From the NCBI RefSeq assembly GCF_036588685.1, contig NC_086381.1, positions 64,921,436 to 64,985,435 on the forward strand: 64,000 bases of DNA, given 5' to 3'. Source of the DNA: Mytilus trossulus. Lineage: Eukaryota; Mollusca; Bivalvia; Mytilida; Mytilidae. The stretch's first letter is position 1, and each line of letters begins with the position of its first letter. The notes beneath the pieces are model-generated. The model was not told the DNA's origin. It did not search any database and saw nothing but the letters and a program-made list of their open reading frames with translations. This document shows, piece after piece, positions 53,431-64,000 of this stretch. The position numbers and the translations under genes were made by a program.

Positions 53431-55254
53431 AAAATGTATACTGTGCGGAGAAAAGTCCTAAATATGTTACCCTTTGGCGTCATGAAAGTCATCGAATCGT
53501 GAAATGTGCCCTTTCTTTTGACCTCAAATCAATTATTTGACCATATGGTCATCAATGTTTTATTTGCATGTGAAAAATTGGAATAGAGACAGCAGTGAAA
53601 TCTGTTAGAACTAGACTTTACCGGTGCCATTTAAATCCTACAAAACTTATCGTTATCATTAAAATGTGAGTAACACAATATATATAAGACAGGACATGGC
53701 AATGTGAAAAGAATTTAACGAAGATATGAGAAAAAAAACACAAAAAAACGAAATAGCTGTAGGCAGTAAGTTGAATGCCAACAATTTAAAGAGGTGTTTT
53801 TTTTTGTCTGAATTCACAATATGCTGAATTCACAATATGCCCCTCCCCCTTTTTTGAAGTGAAATAGGCATCTCCTAATGTGACTTCCAGGACGCATTTG
53901 CGATAGAAGAATGTGGTAAAATGACACAGGTTTGAGGCTAGACATAGATTAGACTCTTACATATAAATAAATAAGAATATGTGGTTAAACTGCTCACCCA
54001 CTGATTGACGCTAAGCCACAAGGGCGGATCAAAAGCAGGGGTCCAGTTTAGAAATGCGATATGATTATCAATACAAAATTTATCAATGCATTAGAGACTA
54101 TACTTTTAACGGCCTTCAACAATGGACAGATTTAACCTATACTGTATAGTAACTCACTAAGCCTTTCAAGTTAAAAGGTCCCGCCATGACAAAAAAAAAG
54201 AACCAACGGTCTGATTCATGATTACATATATACAAGACAAAATGTACATATGGAATATACATATAACACGTTTGTATAAATTGAAAGTGTAACGGGATTT
54301 TAAAGTTGTTTACACATGTTTCAAAAGAAATACCACTTACATGGTGAAATCTTTGTAAGTAAAGTATATAAAGTAAATTTATCCTCACTGGGGATATTTG
54401 CAGTAAAGAAATAACAAAAATTGGTTTAGAATTTGATGTTTGCATATGATTAGTAAAAACATGCATGCATTTTAAATCTTACAGAAATTTTACCCTTCAC
54501 TTAAAATACCATTTACTGTAACTTTGATTGAAGTAGGAGGGTCCAAAAGTTATATTTGATTTCCCAATAAAGTGCAACAGCTTTTATTGCACGTGCTCTT
54601 TGTGAAAAAATGTCAATGTAATGCATAGAACAATATTCAAAAGACTTATTTCAACACGTACTTTGTATGGCATAAACATTGCAGTTATAAGAATTGATTG
54701 CTTCTTTTTATAATTTATTGGGTTATAAAAGTGTGTTCATAATAAGAACGCTCACACATTTTTAGTATGTAGTGATTCTGTGCTTCAAACAAAATGAACT
54801 TCGATCAATGATTTTACGTCCCAATAAGATTCCTAAGTTAATCTGTACTTGCAATTGTAACATTTTGCTATTTCTCCTACTAATATAGATTGGACATTCT
54901 TTTCCTCAACGTAATTATTACCGATTCTCTCTTGTGTCGGATTTCACTTCAAGATTTTGTTTTTCAAATTAAAAATAGGAAACTTGTTTCACCATGAACA
55001 AAAAACAGTTAATTCTAGTTTCCAGTAACCACGAGTAGGATTTACATGAACTCATAAGAATGCAGAGACTCAGATAAAAAAAAAGTTTTTTTTTTTAGAA
55101 GTTTGAACTGTCGGACAACCCATCTGTCTGTTTTTGTCTTCAGTAAAACTCCTTTGGACATATCTATGTCTGTGCATTTTCGTCCCTTATTTGAAAAAAA
55201 AATGTATGAATGCATGAAAATTTTTTTAGATGTCTTTTAGGATTTTAGCGATTA
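53431..55254. other. No gene seen
   Basis: AT-rich. Includes a duplicated GAATTCACAATATGC (about 53812, 53826) and an R1 scrap (AACGGCCTTCAACAATG, 54110). ORFs here lack support. Confidence 0.35.
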
Positions 55255-55400
55255 ATGACGAATTCGACGATGATAGCTATGACAAAGACAATGATAAAGA
55301 CGACGATGATGACGATGATGATGACGATAATGATGGCGATGACAAAGACAATGATTAAGACGACGATGATGATGACGATGCTTTTAATGATAAAGATGAT
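55255..55400 (+). repeat. GAC/GAT trinucleotide-rich microsatellite
   Basis: A long run of GATGAC/GACGAT units with AAAGACAATGAT interruptions, repeated twice. Both strands are open only because of the triplet periodicity. Confidence 0.85.
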
Positions 55401-56491
55401 TGAAGATAAGCCAAACAATTTTTGGTCACTGTTGAAGTTTTGATTCAAACTTTCGACAACCCATGGCTCATTTTTGCATGTATATACTGATCCTACCCCT
55501 TACCACACACACATGAAGAATGATAGGGATGATGCTCTTAAAGTGCTAGACTTCATGTGACTTGTATATGTATACAACGGTTCAACAAAAATAGCATACT
55601 ATTGTTTTCATAAGTATATATATTTATAGCCTTTGGCTAGTCAGATACATATTTAATCCCTCATAATTAAATGTATATACAGTTTTGATGATCACAGTAA
55701 TCCTAAATCTTTACAGATTAAAGTAATAAGTTGATTTTATAACGATTTTAACTGAACTTAACTTTTGTATACATGTATGCGTTTGAAGAGGGTATAAGTG
55801 TATGTAAGCTAAATAACTTTAACAGTCTCTTATATTTTCATACCAGTCCAATTTTTGGGGTTAGGGTGCCGGGCTAAGGGGAGGGCATGTCTTTAGTCAA
55901 AGCGGCATATATTAAATTGTCTTTAATTTCTACAACAGACATAAAGTTAAATATTGGAGAGATATACAATGCATGTCAAAAAGCGCGATCTGAGAATATC
56001 TTGAAAACTCTTACTTGATAGTTATAGTGATAGCATTGAAAGAGTTCTGTTGCGCACCATGTTAAGGTTTAATTTCGGTCCCCAATGAGTGTTCAGAAAA
56101 AAAGTTTGGAAATGTAAAAAGATACTCTTTTAGTCCTTATTGCGATTCTGCAGACCTAGATCAGCATTAAATTGTAATTCAAAACAGATGGCGGACATCA
56201 CAATTAGCAAATTAATCAATTAAGTCGATAAAATGTAGAGCACGAAATTGACACTGACATATAAATATAGGGTCCAGCGTCTGACTATAATTACCAAATT
56301 TCGTTTTGAATATAAAGAATATTTCAAGGTGTTTTTTTCGAATATTAAAAAGAGCATTTCTATCCCCGGAACTATGATGCTTTATGTGAACTAGTCAGTC
56401 GTTGATATTAGGACTTCATGTACACAAGTAGTTTTCAGAAACAAAACTACGAATTGCAAAAATCATACAAAACTATTCCGGAACTTTGCTA
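55401..56491. other. No feature seen
   Basis: Intergenic, no supported ORF. Confidence 0.35.
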
Positions 56492-56560
56492 ATTGAGAAT
56501 GGAGATGGGAAATGTGTCAAAATGACAACAACCCGACCAAAGAGCAGATTGGTCTTTTAA
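56492..56560 (+). repeat. R2 5' fragment
   Basis: ATTGAGAATGGAGATGGGAA, then TGACAACAACCCGACCAAAG. Confidence 0.65.
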
Positions 56561-56638
56561 ATTAGGACTTCATGTACAGAAGTCAAAACTATGAATTGCA
56601 AAAATTGCTCAAAATTATGAGTCTAAAAATAACTATAC

Positions 56639-56686
56639 CTGACACTGTCTACTAGCAGTTTGTGTGTCTGTTTCAACATCGTCCAT
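56639..56686 (-). CDS. Candidate first coding exon
   Basis: ATG 56686 opens 16 codons (MDDVETDTQTASRQCQ) ending TGTCAG/GTATAG, phase 0. The next exon on this strand in phase 0 with a good acceptor is 45170 (the membrane-protein exon), which would give a 59-residue alternative isoform and place the Ngaro element inside its intron. The link is inference; it could equally start an unseen gene. Confidence 0.35.
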
Positions 56687-56690
56687 GTAA

Positions 56691-58139
56691 ACTGTCCCTT
56701 AGGTTTGGAATACTTTTGAATCCACAACTTTATAGATATTCATCTTAAACACACAACGCGATCACGTGTAACGTTAGAAATGTATGTGCAAAATCGTTTC
56801 TTTCCCTTGCGTAATATCCTAACTGTCATAAGCGATTGAAATGTATCAGAAAAGATCGTTATCCTCACACCTGTTGCCAAATTCTTCCTTTTCTCATTGA
56901 TTGGGAATTATCCTTCAGTATTGAGTTCGGTTGCCAAATTATTCATATTGTATAGTGTTGAATTTCTACAAATTGTATTCCTACATACAGGTATATCGAG
57001 TATTTAAATATATATCCCATTATGATTTTGAATATGAAAAGTTAGATAAAGATCGGATAAAACAAGTTCTTTTATCATGATCAGAAGTTTATTTCTTTGT
57101 TTTGATTGATGCACTCGCTCAGCTTCGCATCGTGTTATTCTTTCAGTTAATTATTTGTAAACACTCAATTACCTTCACCTTAATTATATATCATAATTGA
57201 TCTAATATTTAACGCCATAAATTTCAAACGAGGTTGTGTAAGCCATTTAAATACTTTAATGCAAAACATATGATTATTTATCAGTACGTGTTATGTAACT
57301 CAAGGCTGCATAACGAACATAACTTTACCACATAATATCAAAGCCAAAATATTAACGAAAATAATATGCATTCAGCATGCTCAGTCAAAACAGGCGGAAA
57401 TTAATCAATTTCATATCTTGGTAGATCTAATAAATAATAATCGATTTTCTGTATAGGCATTATATTTCTTTAATATTGTATTGCACGTAATGTATTCTGC
57501 ATTAACGAAACTCGCGCATAGTTGACATGCTGACTGAGAAATATCCCTACTTTTAAAAATGAAATTTGATAACTGCATTTACTACTGTTCGTCGCTAACA
57601 AATAAAATCAACTTAAAACTTTTTAAAATATATGGGAAAATGTACCAAAAAAAGTTCACTAGGCCACCATTATCTTCGTGTAAAAGAAAAGGACCACATG
57701 CCCACCCACCCACCCCAAACAAAAACAAAACCCCAACAACAACAAACAAAAACCCCACAAAACACACACAAAAAAAACCCCAAAAAACAGATGTTTTAAA
57801 AGTTTAAATTTTCTGTTGTTAGATAGAACATGAAGTAATTACATTTTACAGAAGAAATAGCCAACAATATTAAGAATAGTGGAAAATGGGAATATATGTA
57901 TTTTTTTTTAGAGAAAAATGGTTAAGAATAAAGGATACTGAACTGTGAGACCCCATTCAGACCTTGTTTGATTGTCTGTTCTTACGTTTTCTTTTTGTTA
58001 CTTTGTTATTTATCAATCTTTGTTGACTCGTGATTTTAACTGTTCTGTAAACTAACTTGATATCACATGACTTATGGTACGAATATGGTCAACAGAAAAG
58101 AAAATTTTGAGCAAAATGTTAATTAAAGAGATTAATGGA
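56691..58139. other. No gene seen; A/C-rich simple sequence
   Basis: At 57695-57785 a run of CCCA and AACAAAAACCCC units makes both strands open. The remainder is AT-rich without signal. Confidence 0.4.
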
Positions 58140-58410
58140 AGCCAATGCTTAAATGATAATTGGATGCTAAGGGAATAATGGAATGCTTTGATGATAATGA
58201 AATGTTTAGAGGATAATTGAATGTTTAAAAAATATTTGAATGCCTCGATAAAAATGGAATGAGAAGAGAATAAAATTGAAATTATTTGATAATAACGGGA
58301 TGCTTAGAGAACAAGGAGTTTTTCATATAATAATTGTATGCTGAGAGAATAATGTAATGCTGAGATAGTAGAGGGATGCTAAGAAAATGACGAGATGCTT
58401 CATAGAATTT
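58140..58410 (+). repeat. Degenerate minisatellite, ~20-bp unit
   Basis: Variants of GGATGCTTAGAGAATAAT recur about a dozen times with indels. Confidence 0.65.
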
Positions 58411-59336
58411 ATGTTTAGATTAATTTGATTAACTTTATTTAAAGAAATAGAAAAAAATCGGATCATATAAGAAGTAGCCCCCTATTCATACCCTCGTGAA
58501 CATTTCAACACATTAGTGTCTATTGTACATGATGTGTTTGGAGATTTTTATAATGCATGTTGTTTTTATTCAAGTTTAAACATCAAATGCAATTGTACAT
58601 ATTAACACATGTAAATTAATAAATGTTCAAAGTCATATAAAATGACAGTTTCCGCCATAAAACAATCATTTGAACTGATGTCGTCAGAATAACATTTATT
58701 AATAAATTTTATTTCAATTTAAAATTATATTATCCGCTAGTCTTACGCATTTGTTCCAATAGAGTCATATTTTGTTTATTTTTACTTTTTAATATCCATT
58801 TATATTCTGATTTAATTTTACAAATCTTTATCGAATATCTAAGAACAATACACTATATACATTGTATAGATAAAGTTAACAAAAATCGTCCGTTTGAGAC
58901 TAGGACTAGAAACAAGATAACTATTTAAATAATAGCTGGTTGTGGGCGAAGAAACTTAGGTTGTGATGGATTATCTCCCCTCTAGCAGTAAACACTTTTG
59001 ATGAACTGAAAATGTATGTATACCCAGAGACATGTATTATATGTCTCTGGTATACCGAAGACGTATAAAAACGCCACACTATAGATGGTAATAGTTTGCA
59101 CCTCTGTTTTACACAGAAAGTCTATTTTGGCAATCATAAGCTGAAATGCATTTTTTTTCACTGATGTAAGTGTAGTTATGTATGGGTTTCGAATTTCGCT
59201 TCAATAAATTCGTGTAACGTCAATAATTCGGTTTGTTCATTAACGCCAGTTGAGTATTAATTCAGGTTTTGGTTAATTTTTTAGACAGAAAGAAGTATGG
59301 TAAACTAGATATGGTATTATAAAAACTTATGATGAT

Positions 59337-59487
59337 TAATCATGATTTGGTAAATAAAATCGCCAAATGTGTTTAAGTTAAATCATGATTTGGCAAATAA
59401 ATCACCTAAATATGTGCAAGATAAATCATGATTTGGTAAATAAATCACCTTAATGTGTGTTAGATAACTCATGATTTTGTAAATTTT
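59337..59487 (+). repeat. Tandem array, ~51-bp unit, three and a half copies
   Basis: AATCATGATTTGG(T/C)AAATAAATC(A/G)CC(T/A)AA followed by TGTG recurs from 59337. Confidence 0.7.
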
Positions 59488-59639
59488 CTACTATCACCTA
59501 AATGTACGTTGAGTTTCTTAGTAAGTTCGTCAGTATATATAACTGTTGTGTGGGTTGTGTCGGTATACTGTAAAAGTCAAAATTAAATATTCAAGTCCTT
59601 CGAGGTTATTTTACTTATATCTGGAACTTATACATTTCT

Positions 59640-61180
59640 GGAAGCGTATTAGGGACATAGAAAAAATAAAATTGGCAGTAAACTTTTTTTTCAAAGTCGA
59701 AATTTTGACATTTCAAATCTCGAAATTTCGACTTTATCTCGAAATTTTAACTTTTCTTATCTTGAAATTTTGAAATTCTAAAATCTTGAAATTTCGACTT
59801 TTTTGAAACTCGAAATTTCGACTTTTATAAACTCAAAATTTCGACCCTATTTTACACTCAAAATTTCGACTTCTTTTAAACTCAAAATTTCGACTTTTTT
59901 TAATCTTAAAATTTCAACTTTTCCTCAATATCTATACGTTTGCGATTACCACATTCACAGTCATTTATATCAGCAAGGCGGAGCTGCCATATACATCATA
60001 AACTTCATAAGCATATTTTAATAAAACTTAACCATTTTAAAGAGGTTATTTTAGATAGAAAATCTTGTTTTTGCCGAAGAATAAATAAAAAATGTTTCAT
60101 GTTCAAATACATTTTTGAAGTCTCGACTTCAGATATGTGTATCAAGACAACCCCGCTATTCCGACACACCTATATTACGACATACTTTTATTCAACAGTC
60201 TAATATATAAAGACAAGGGTTAATAGTTGTGTTATAAGAATGCAAACTTCCCTAGCTAGAAAACTGAGGAGCTCATTGGTTGTCCTGAATATGCATGGCA
60301 TTTTTGGCTACTTGATTTACCATTGTTTAAACAAGGCAAAGTCAGTGACTTGCTATTGGGATACCAAACGGGCCTTTGAAACTGTGATGCTAAATGTACT
60401 CAGATCTGACGATCCTATGACAGTGTCGTGGAAACTAAAACATGGAATATGGGGGGGGGGGGGGGATTCTGTCAACATGCATGCTCTTTATGAATAATTT
60501 CTTTAATATTAAATGCTAATCCATATCTTAATTTAAGAAAAAAAAAACAATTTTTGAATATAAATTGCCAAAATATATGGATGACGCTTTAATAGTTTGC
60601 GACCATGTCTACTCCTTCTAAAATTGTTATAACTATGTGTGAACACTAACATCAAAGTTTTAAAAGTACTTAGAAAGAGTCAAAATTTCGAGATTTCAAC
60701 AGTCGAAATTTCGATTAAAAAAAAAATCGAATTTTTGAGTTTAAAATAAGTCAAAATTTTGAGTTAAAATAAGTCGAAATTTCGTGTTCAAAATAAGTCG
60801 AAATTTCGAGTTTTAAAAAAGTTGAAATTTTGAGTTTAAAATAAGTCGAAATTTCGAGTCTTAAATAAGTCGAAATTTTTAAATAAGTCGAAATTTCTAG
60901 TTTTGAATTAGTCGAAATTTTGAGTTTAAAGTGGAAATTTCGACTGTTTATAAGTCGAAATTTCGAGTTTCAAAAAAGTCAAAATTTCGACTTTTCAAAA
61001 AGTCGGAATTTCAAGATTTTAGAAAGTCAAAATTTCAAGTTTAAGTCAAAATTTCGGGATTTGTAAAGTCAAAATTTCAAGTTAAAGTCAAAATTTCGAG
61101 ATTTGAAAAGTCAAAATTTCGACTTTGAAAAAAAAAGTTCACTGCCAATTTTATTTTTTCTATGTCCCTAATACGCTTCC
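59640..61180. mobile_element. Inverted-repeat element with TCGAAATTTCGA arrays
   Basis: 1541 bp. The ends GGAAGCGTATTAGGGACATA and its inverse extend into near-identical text through AATTGGCAGT. Next to them lie arrays of AAATTTCGACTTTT-type units: 59695-59930 on the left and, inverted and longer, 60680-61135 on the right. TACATTTC occurs at 59631-59638 and 61189-61196, close to both ends, a candidate 8-bp target duplication if the right edge has 8 extra bases. The centre holds an 85-codon ORF (60240-60497) without a recognised domain. Confidence 0.75.
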
Positions 61181-61555
61181 GTAGTACGTACATTTCAATT
61201 CTTCCCTATACACATTTTGATTATTCTTTTACTTAATTATATTAGTAAAGTTTAGTATTTAAAAAAACATTTCAAAAGACAATATTTTATAATAAGACAA
61301 CATTTATTAAAACGTGTGTATTATTTTTGAAGTTAGACATTTAAGATAAGTTCACGGTGTGTAATAAAGGTCACTGCTCTTTTGTCAAAGAACGATGTCA
61401 AAATTTAAATTAACCTGTTGAAATCTTAAGTGAGGTAGACAGGGCTATAAATAGCCGCCCCTGAACTTATTTCAAATTAGGGTCTTCAAAGACAGATCCA
61501 CATACAAGGGGAGGGGGCTGGCTGACCTGAGGGGGGCTCGCTGCAGTCATGCTTC
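61181..61555. other. No feature seen
   Basis: AT-rich spacer. Confidence 0.35.
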
Positions 61556-61715
61556 AGTGATTCCATATATAATCAACCAAATTCCCCCCGGATCTGCCTA
61601 TGGTCTTTATAGAAAAAAGAGAACAAGTGGGGTTGAACCCATATGTCGCCATTCAAATGCATTGATCGTCCAAAAAGGGGGTTCTAACCCCGGACCCACC
61701 CCCCTTTGCATAGAC
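61556..61715. mobile_element. R4 MITE, degraded copy
   Basis: Keeps the core GCCATTCAAATGCATTGATC and AAAAAGGGGGTTCTAACCCC; ends are diverged. Confidence 0.6.
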
Positions 61716-62044
61716 CATACTGCTTTATGTTACCTTAAGGATAAGAATAAATGATAGCTCAATTCTAAATTACCCTGATCGCATGAAAACAGCAATAAAA
61801 ATGCTTAAAGCATATAGTACTAGTATATTTTAATTCGGCTGAGCGAGATTAAAAAGGGTGGGATGAGATTTTAGAATAGTTTTTTTCGCAGCCGTTCAAT
61901 GCAGCCTTACGAGGATTTGATAAGTGAAGCTGTTCTTGTTTACCCTCCGTATCACTTGAATGAATTCGTGGTTTTTGATTGGGTTGTGTTGCATTGACTA
62001 TTCATTATTTTTTTGCCCTTTTTTGGGGATTTTAATTTTCAGTT
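61716..62044. other. No feature seen
   Basis: AT-rich spacer leading into the inverted R5 copy. Confidence 0.35.
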
Positions 62045-62340
62045 TGTTGTACAGTTCGCCCGTCCGTTCGTCTTTCCATTCGTTCACTTGTCCGTTCGTC
62101 CGCCCGTTCGTCTAACCGTTCGTCTGTCCCGCTTTTGGTTAAATGTTTTGGTTAAAGAGTTTTTGGTCCAGGAAGTTATTGATAAAGTTGAAATCCGATC
62201 AATTTGAAACTTAGTACACATGTTTCCTATGATATGATCTTTCTAATTTTAATGCCAAATTAGAGTTTTGACCCCAACTTAACGGTCAATTGAACATAGA
62301 AAATAAAAGTGCGAGTGCTGCATCCGTGTACTATGAACAT
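62045..62340 (-). repeat. R5 dispersed repeat, inverted, with (TTCGTCCG)n
   Basis: The GGACGGAC end is expanded to a run of TTCGTCCG-like units at 62055-62130, then GTTGATTGGA-type text in reverse through AAAATTAGAAAGATCA inverse. Confidence 0.75.
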
Positions 62341-62669
62341 TTTCTTATATATCTATGTTTTGTAATTGTTTGTTTATTCGTTGCTTTTCCTTTTAGCCAT
62401 GTTTTTTTTTTATTGAATCTTTGATTTGTTGTTGCTTCCTTGTTGTTTCCCCTCTATTTTTCTAGACCTGGAGCAGTTCAGATTTTGAATTAATTTATAA
62501 ACACTTGGATTTAGTCTGAGTGTATTCTGACATCTAGATGTCTTTCGCCAAGTCTTTTAGTTTGATTGCTGCCGAACAGAAGTATTCTTCACATTTAAGA
62601 ATGAATCAAACCTAGGGTAAGCGCAAACATGCGGCGGTGTTAAATATGTTTTATGATATCTCAAGCCTC
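62341..62669. other. No feature seen
   Basis: T-rich spacer. Confidence 0.3.
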
Positions 62670-62762
62670 ACTTTTTATTTTGAAGAGTTGTTAATATCTG
62701 TGTCATTTTGGTTTCTTGTGGAGAGTTGACTAATTGGCAATCATACCACATCTTCTTGTTTT
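62670..62762 (+). repeat. R1 3' fragment
   Basis: GTTAATATCTGTGTCATTTTGG ... GGCAATCATACCACATCTTC. Confidence 0.65.
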
Positions 62763-63454
62763 ATATTAATAGCCTTGCAATCATGAGTGAACACGATAGT
62801 TCTCATCTTTGCCGGTACTAGGAAAGTTTGTTGATGTTAATTGAATATTATATTTGCGTTACATATTTCAAACATATTGGCTTTATTTGTAATCTACAGC
62901 TTAAAAGTTATTACCTGTAGCGCGTAAGCTTAATCGGAGCTGTCAGACACCTATGCATGTTTTTCCGTTTCTTATAATTAATAGTAAGGGTTGGGCACGA
63001 CAACAGGTGCGCCTCTTTAGGTTCAATATACTTTTGATCAGAATTGCATTACCTTTATCTACATTCAGCGTATATTTGTAATTAATATTTCCATTTTCAT
63101 AGGATATAAATTATTATATTTACAAGAATTCGAAAAAATAAAGAGCTTGATTACGTGTAACGATGTCAAAATATGTATTAATGACAATCAAGAAAAGAAC
63201 TCGAAACTTATTAAGAGACTATAAAGAATTTGACTGCTAATCTTATGTAGGTTGATTTTTTTTAATTCATTACAAGTGTGGACACAGATCAGTGTGGATA
63301 GTACTAGTAACTTAAATTTTAATTAGTTTGTTTCACATGCAGTGTTATCTCCACTGAGTGTATGTATTAGTCGTGCCCCCACCAGATGTGGTTTAAGCTA
63401 CTTATACATGTTATATGCCTGTCTTAAAGGTGTCTATGTAAAACTGTGTTCCAG
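62763..63454. other. No feature seen
   Basis: AT-rich; no supported ORF. Confidence 0.3.
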
Positions 63455-63515
63455 GATGACGATAAGTTTGCATTTTTAGATAAGAATCAAAAGCTCAAAA
63501 TTGACATTGTAACAG
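63455..63515 (+). CDS. Candidate internal exon
   Basis: GTGTTCCAG/GATGAC opens 20 codons (DDDKFAFLDKNQKLKIDIVT) and ends ACAG/GTTAGT; other frames are stopped. No partner exon found in the window; the rest may lie to the right. Weak evidence. Confidence 0.3.
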
Positions 63516-63554
63516 GTTAGTCTTTTTTTTTTATTATGATTTATGAATATAAAA

Positions 63555-63602
63555 AAAGGAATACTTGGTATGATTGTCAATGAGACAGTTCCTTATAAGG
63601 GA
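63555..63602 (-). repeat. R1 fragment
   Basis: AAAAAAGGAATACTTGGTATGATTG and GTCAATGAGACAGTTCC. Confidence 0.5.
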
Positions 63603-63887
63603 ACAGCTGTGTAGAAGTATATAGATATAAGTCACAATCATCAATGGATAGACAACATTCGGGGTAAGGGTTAGAGTTAGGATAAGAGTTTTAACATCCT
63701 AATGTATTGATTGTTCTTGTCCTAAATATTCATGAGATATTTTGTTATTTGACGAAAAGCAAATACAAAACAATCGAGCTTTAATTTTTCAATATATAAA
63801 AAACTATTGCAACAAAAAATATGACATTATCATGCACAGAATCGACATATTTATACACGAATGTTAAGGTGCGGTTTACAGAATAAA

Positions 63888-64000
63888 GGGCCTTTTATAG
63901 CTAACTATGCGGTATGGGCTTTGCTCATTGTTGAAGGCCGTACGGTGACCCATAGTTGTTAATGTCTGTGTCATTTAAGTCTCTTATGGACAGTTGTCCC
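63888..64000 (+). repeat. R1 dispersed repeat, cut by window end
   Basis: GGGCCTTTTATAGCTAACTA ... AAGGCCGTACGGTGACCCAT; near-consensus. Confidence 0.75.

Noticed and set aside
55245-55448. ORFs on both strands rich in I/V and in M/T
   Set aside because: Translations of the GAC/GAT microsatellite.
60240-60497. 85-codon ORF in the middle of the TCGAAATTTCGA element
   Set aside because: No transposase motif, ends in a G-tract; insufficient for a gene call.

Overview
The window looks like nuclear DNA of a marine bivalve, most likely a mussel of the genus Mytilus. It is AT-rich, gene-poor, split by introns, and packed with short dispersed repeats that I recognise from Mytilus genomic and transcript sequence (recall and inference, not a search). 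There are no bacterial-type operons, rRNA genes, CRISPR arrays or stand-alone tRNA genes. For reference, the repeat families are called R1 to R8: R1 is the 'CGTACGG' family ending in ACCACATCTTCTTTT; R2 starts ATTGAGAATGGAAATGGGGA; R3 carries CTGTATCGTATGCCCTTA; R4 is a GGCGGATCCAG MITE; R5 ends in GGACGGACAGACAGACCAG; R6 starts GAGCCTGTGTCGCTCACC; R7 carries CCAAATGTTATGAAA; R8 starts TGCTCCGCAGGGCG.

Layout. 1-6.4 kb: repeats, a long-inverted-repeat element made of GCGACAACAA units (313-1063), a decayed Mutator-like transposase fragment and a decayed coding remnant. 6.4-16.2 kb: a five-exon minus-strand gene whose splice phases all agree (426 codons), with R1/R5/R6 copies and MITEs in its introns. 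16.5-18.7 kb: nested insertions into R4 and R2 copies. 19.4-21.35 kb: a B-box/coiled-coil/propeller (TRIM-like) gene cut by a 237-bp Harbinger-type MITE with a TAA target duplication. 22.2-30.8 kb: LINE fragment, ~100-bp tandem array, nested R7/R8/R4. 31.2-32.9 kb: a compact two-exon gene with TATA box and poly(A) signals, encoding an acidic serine-rich protein of 335 aa. 33.4-43 kb: palindromes, a tRNA-headed SINE, a full R8 copy and a ~0.9-kb foldback element. 44.4-47.3 kb: a NUPR1-like gene and a two-exon gene for a 56-aa single-pass membrane protein, both on the minus strand. 48.06-53.18 kb: a complete Ngaro-type tyrosine-recombinase retrotransposon. 53.2-64 kb: mostly repeats, including a 1.54-kb element with arrays of TCGAAATTTCGA in its arms, plus two orphan exons.

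The most complete system is the Ngaro-type element. Two 205-bp A repeats and two 254-bp B repeats, each pair identical by eye, are arranged A1-ORFs-B1-A2-B2 around intact Gag, RT/RNase H and tyrosine recombinase ORFs, which points to recent, possibly ongoing, mobility. The host genes do not obviously work together. The strongest gene calls are the TRIM-like gene, the 335-aa gene, the NUPR1-like gene, the 56-aa membrane protein and the five-exon minus-strand gene.
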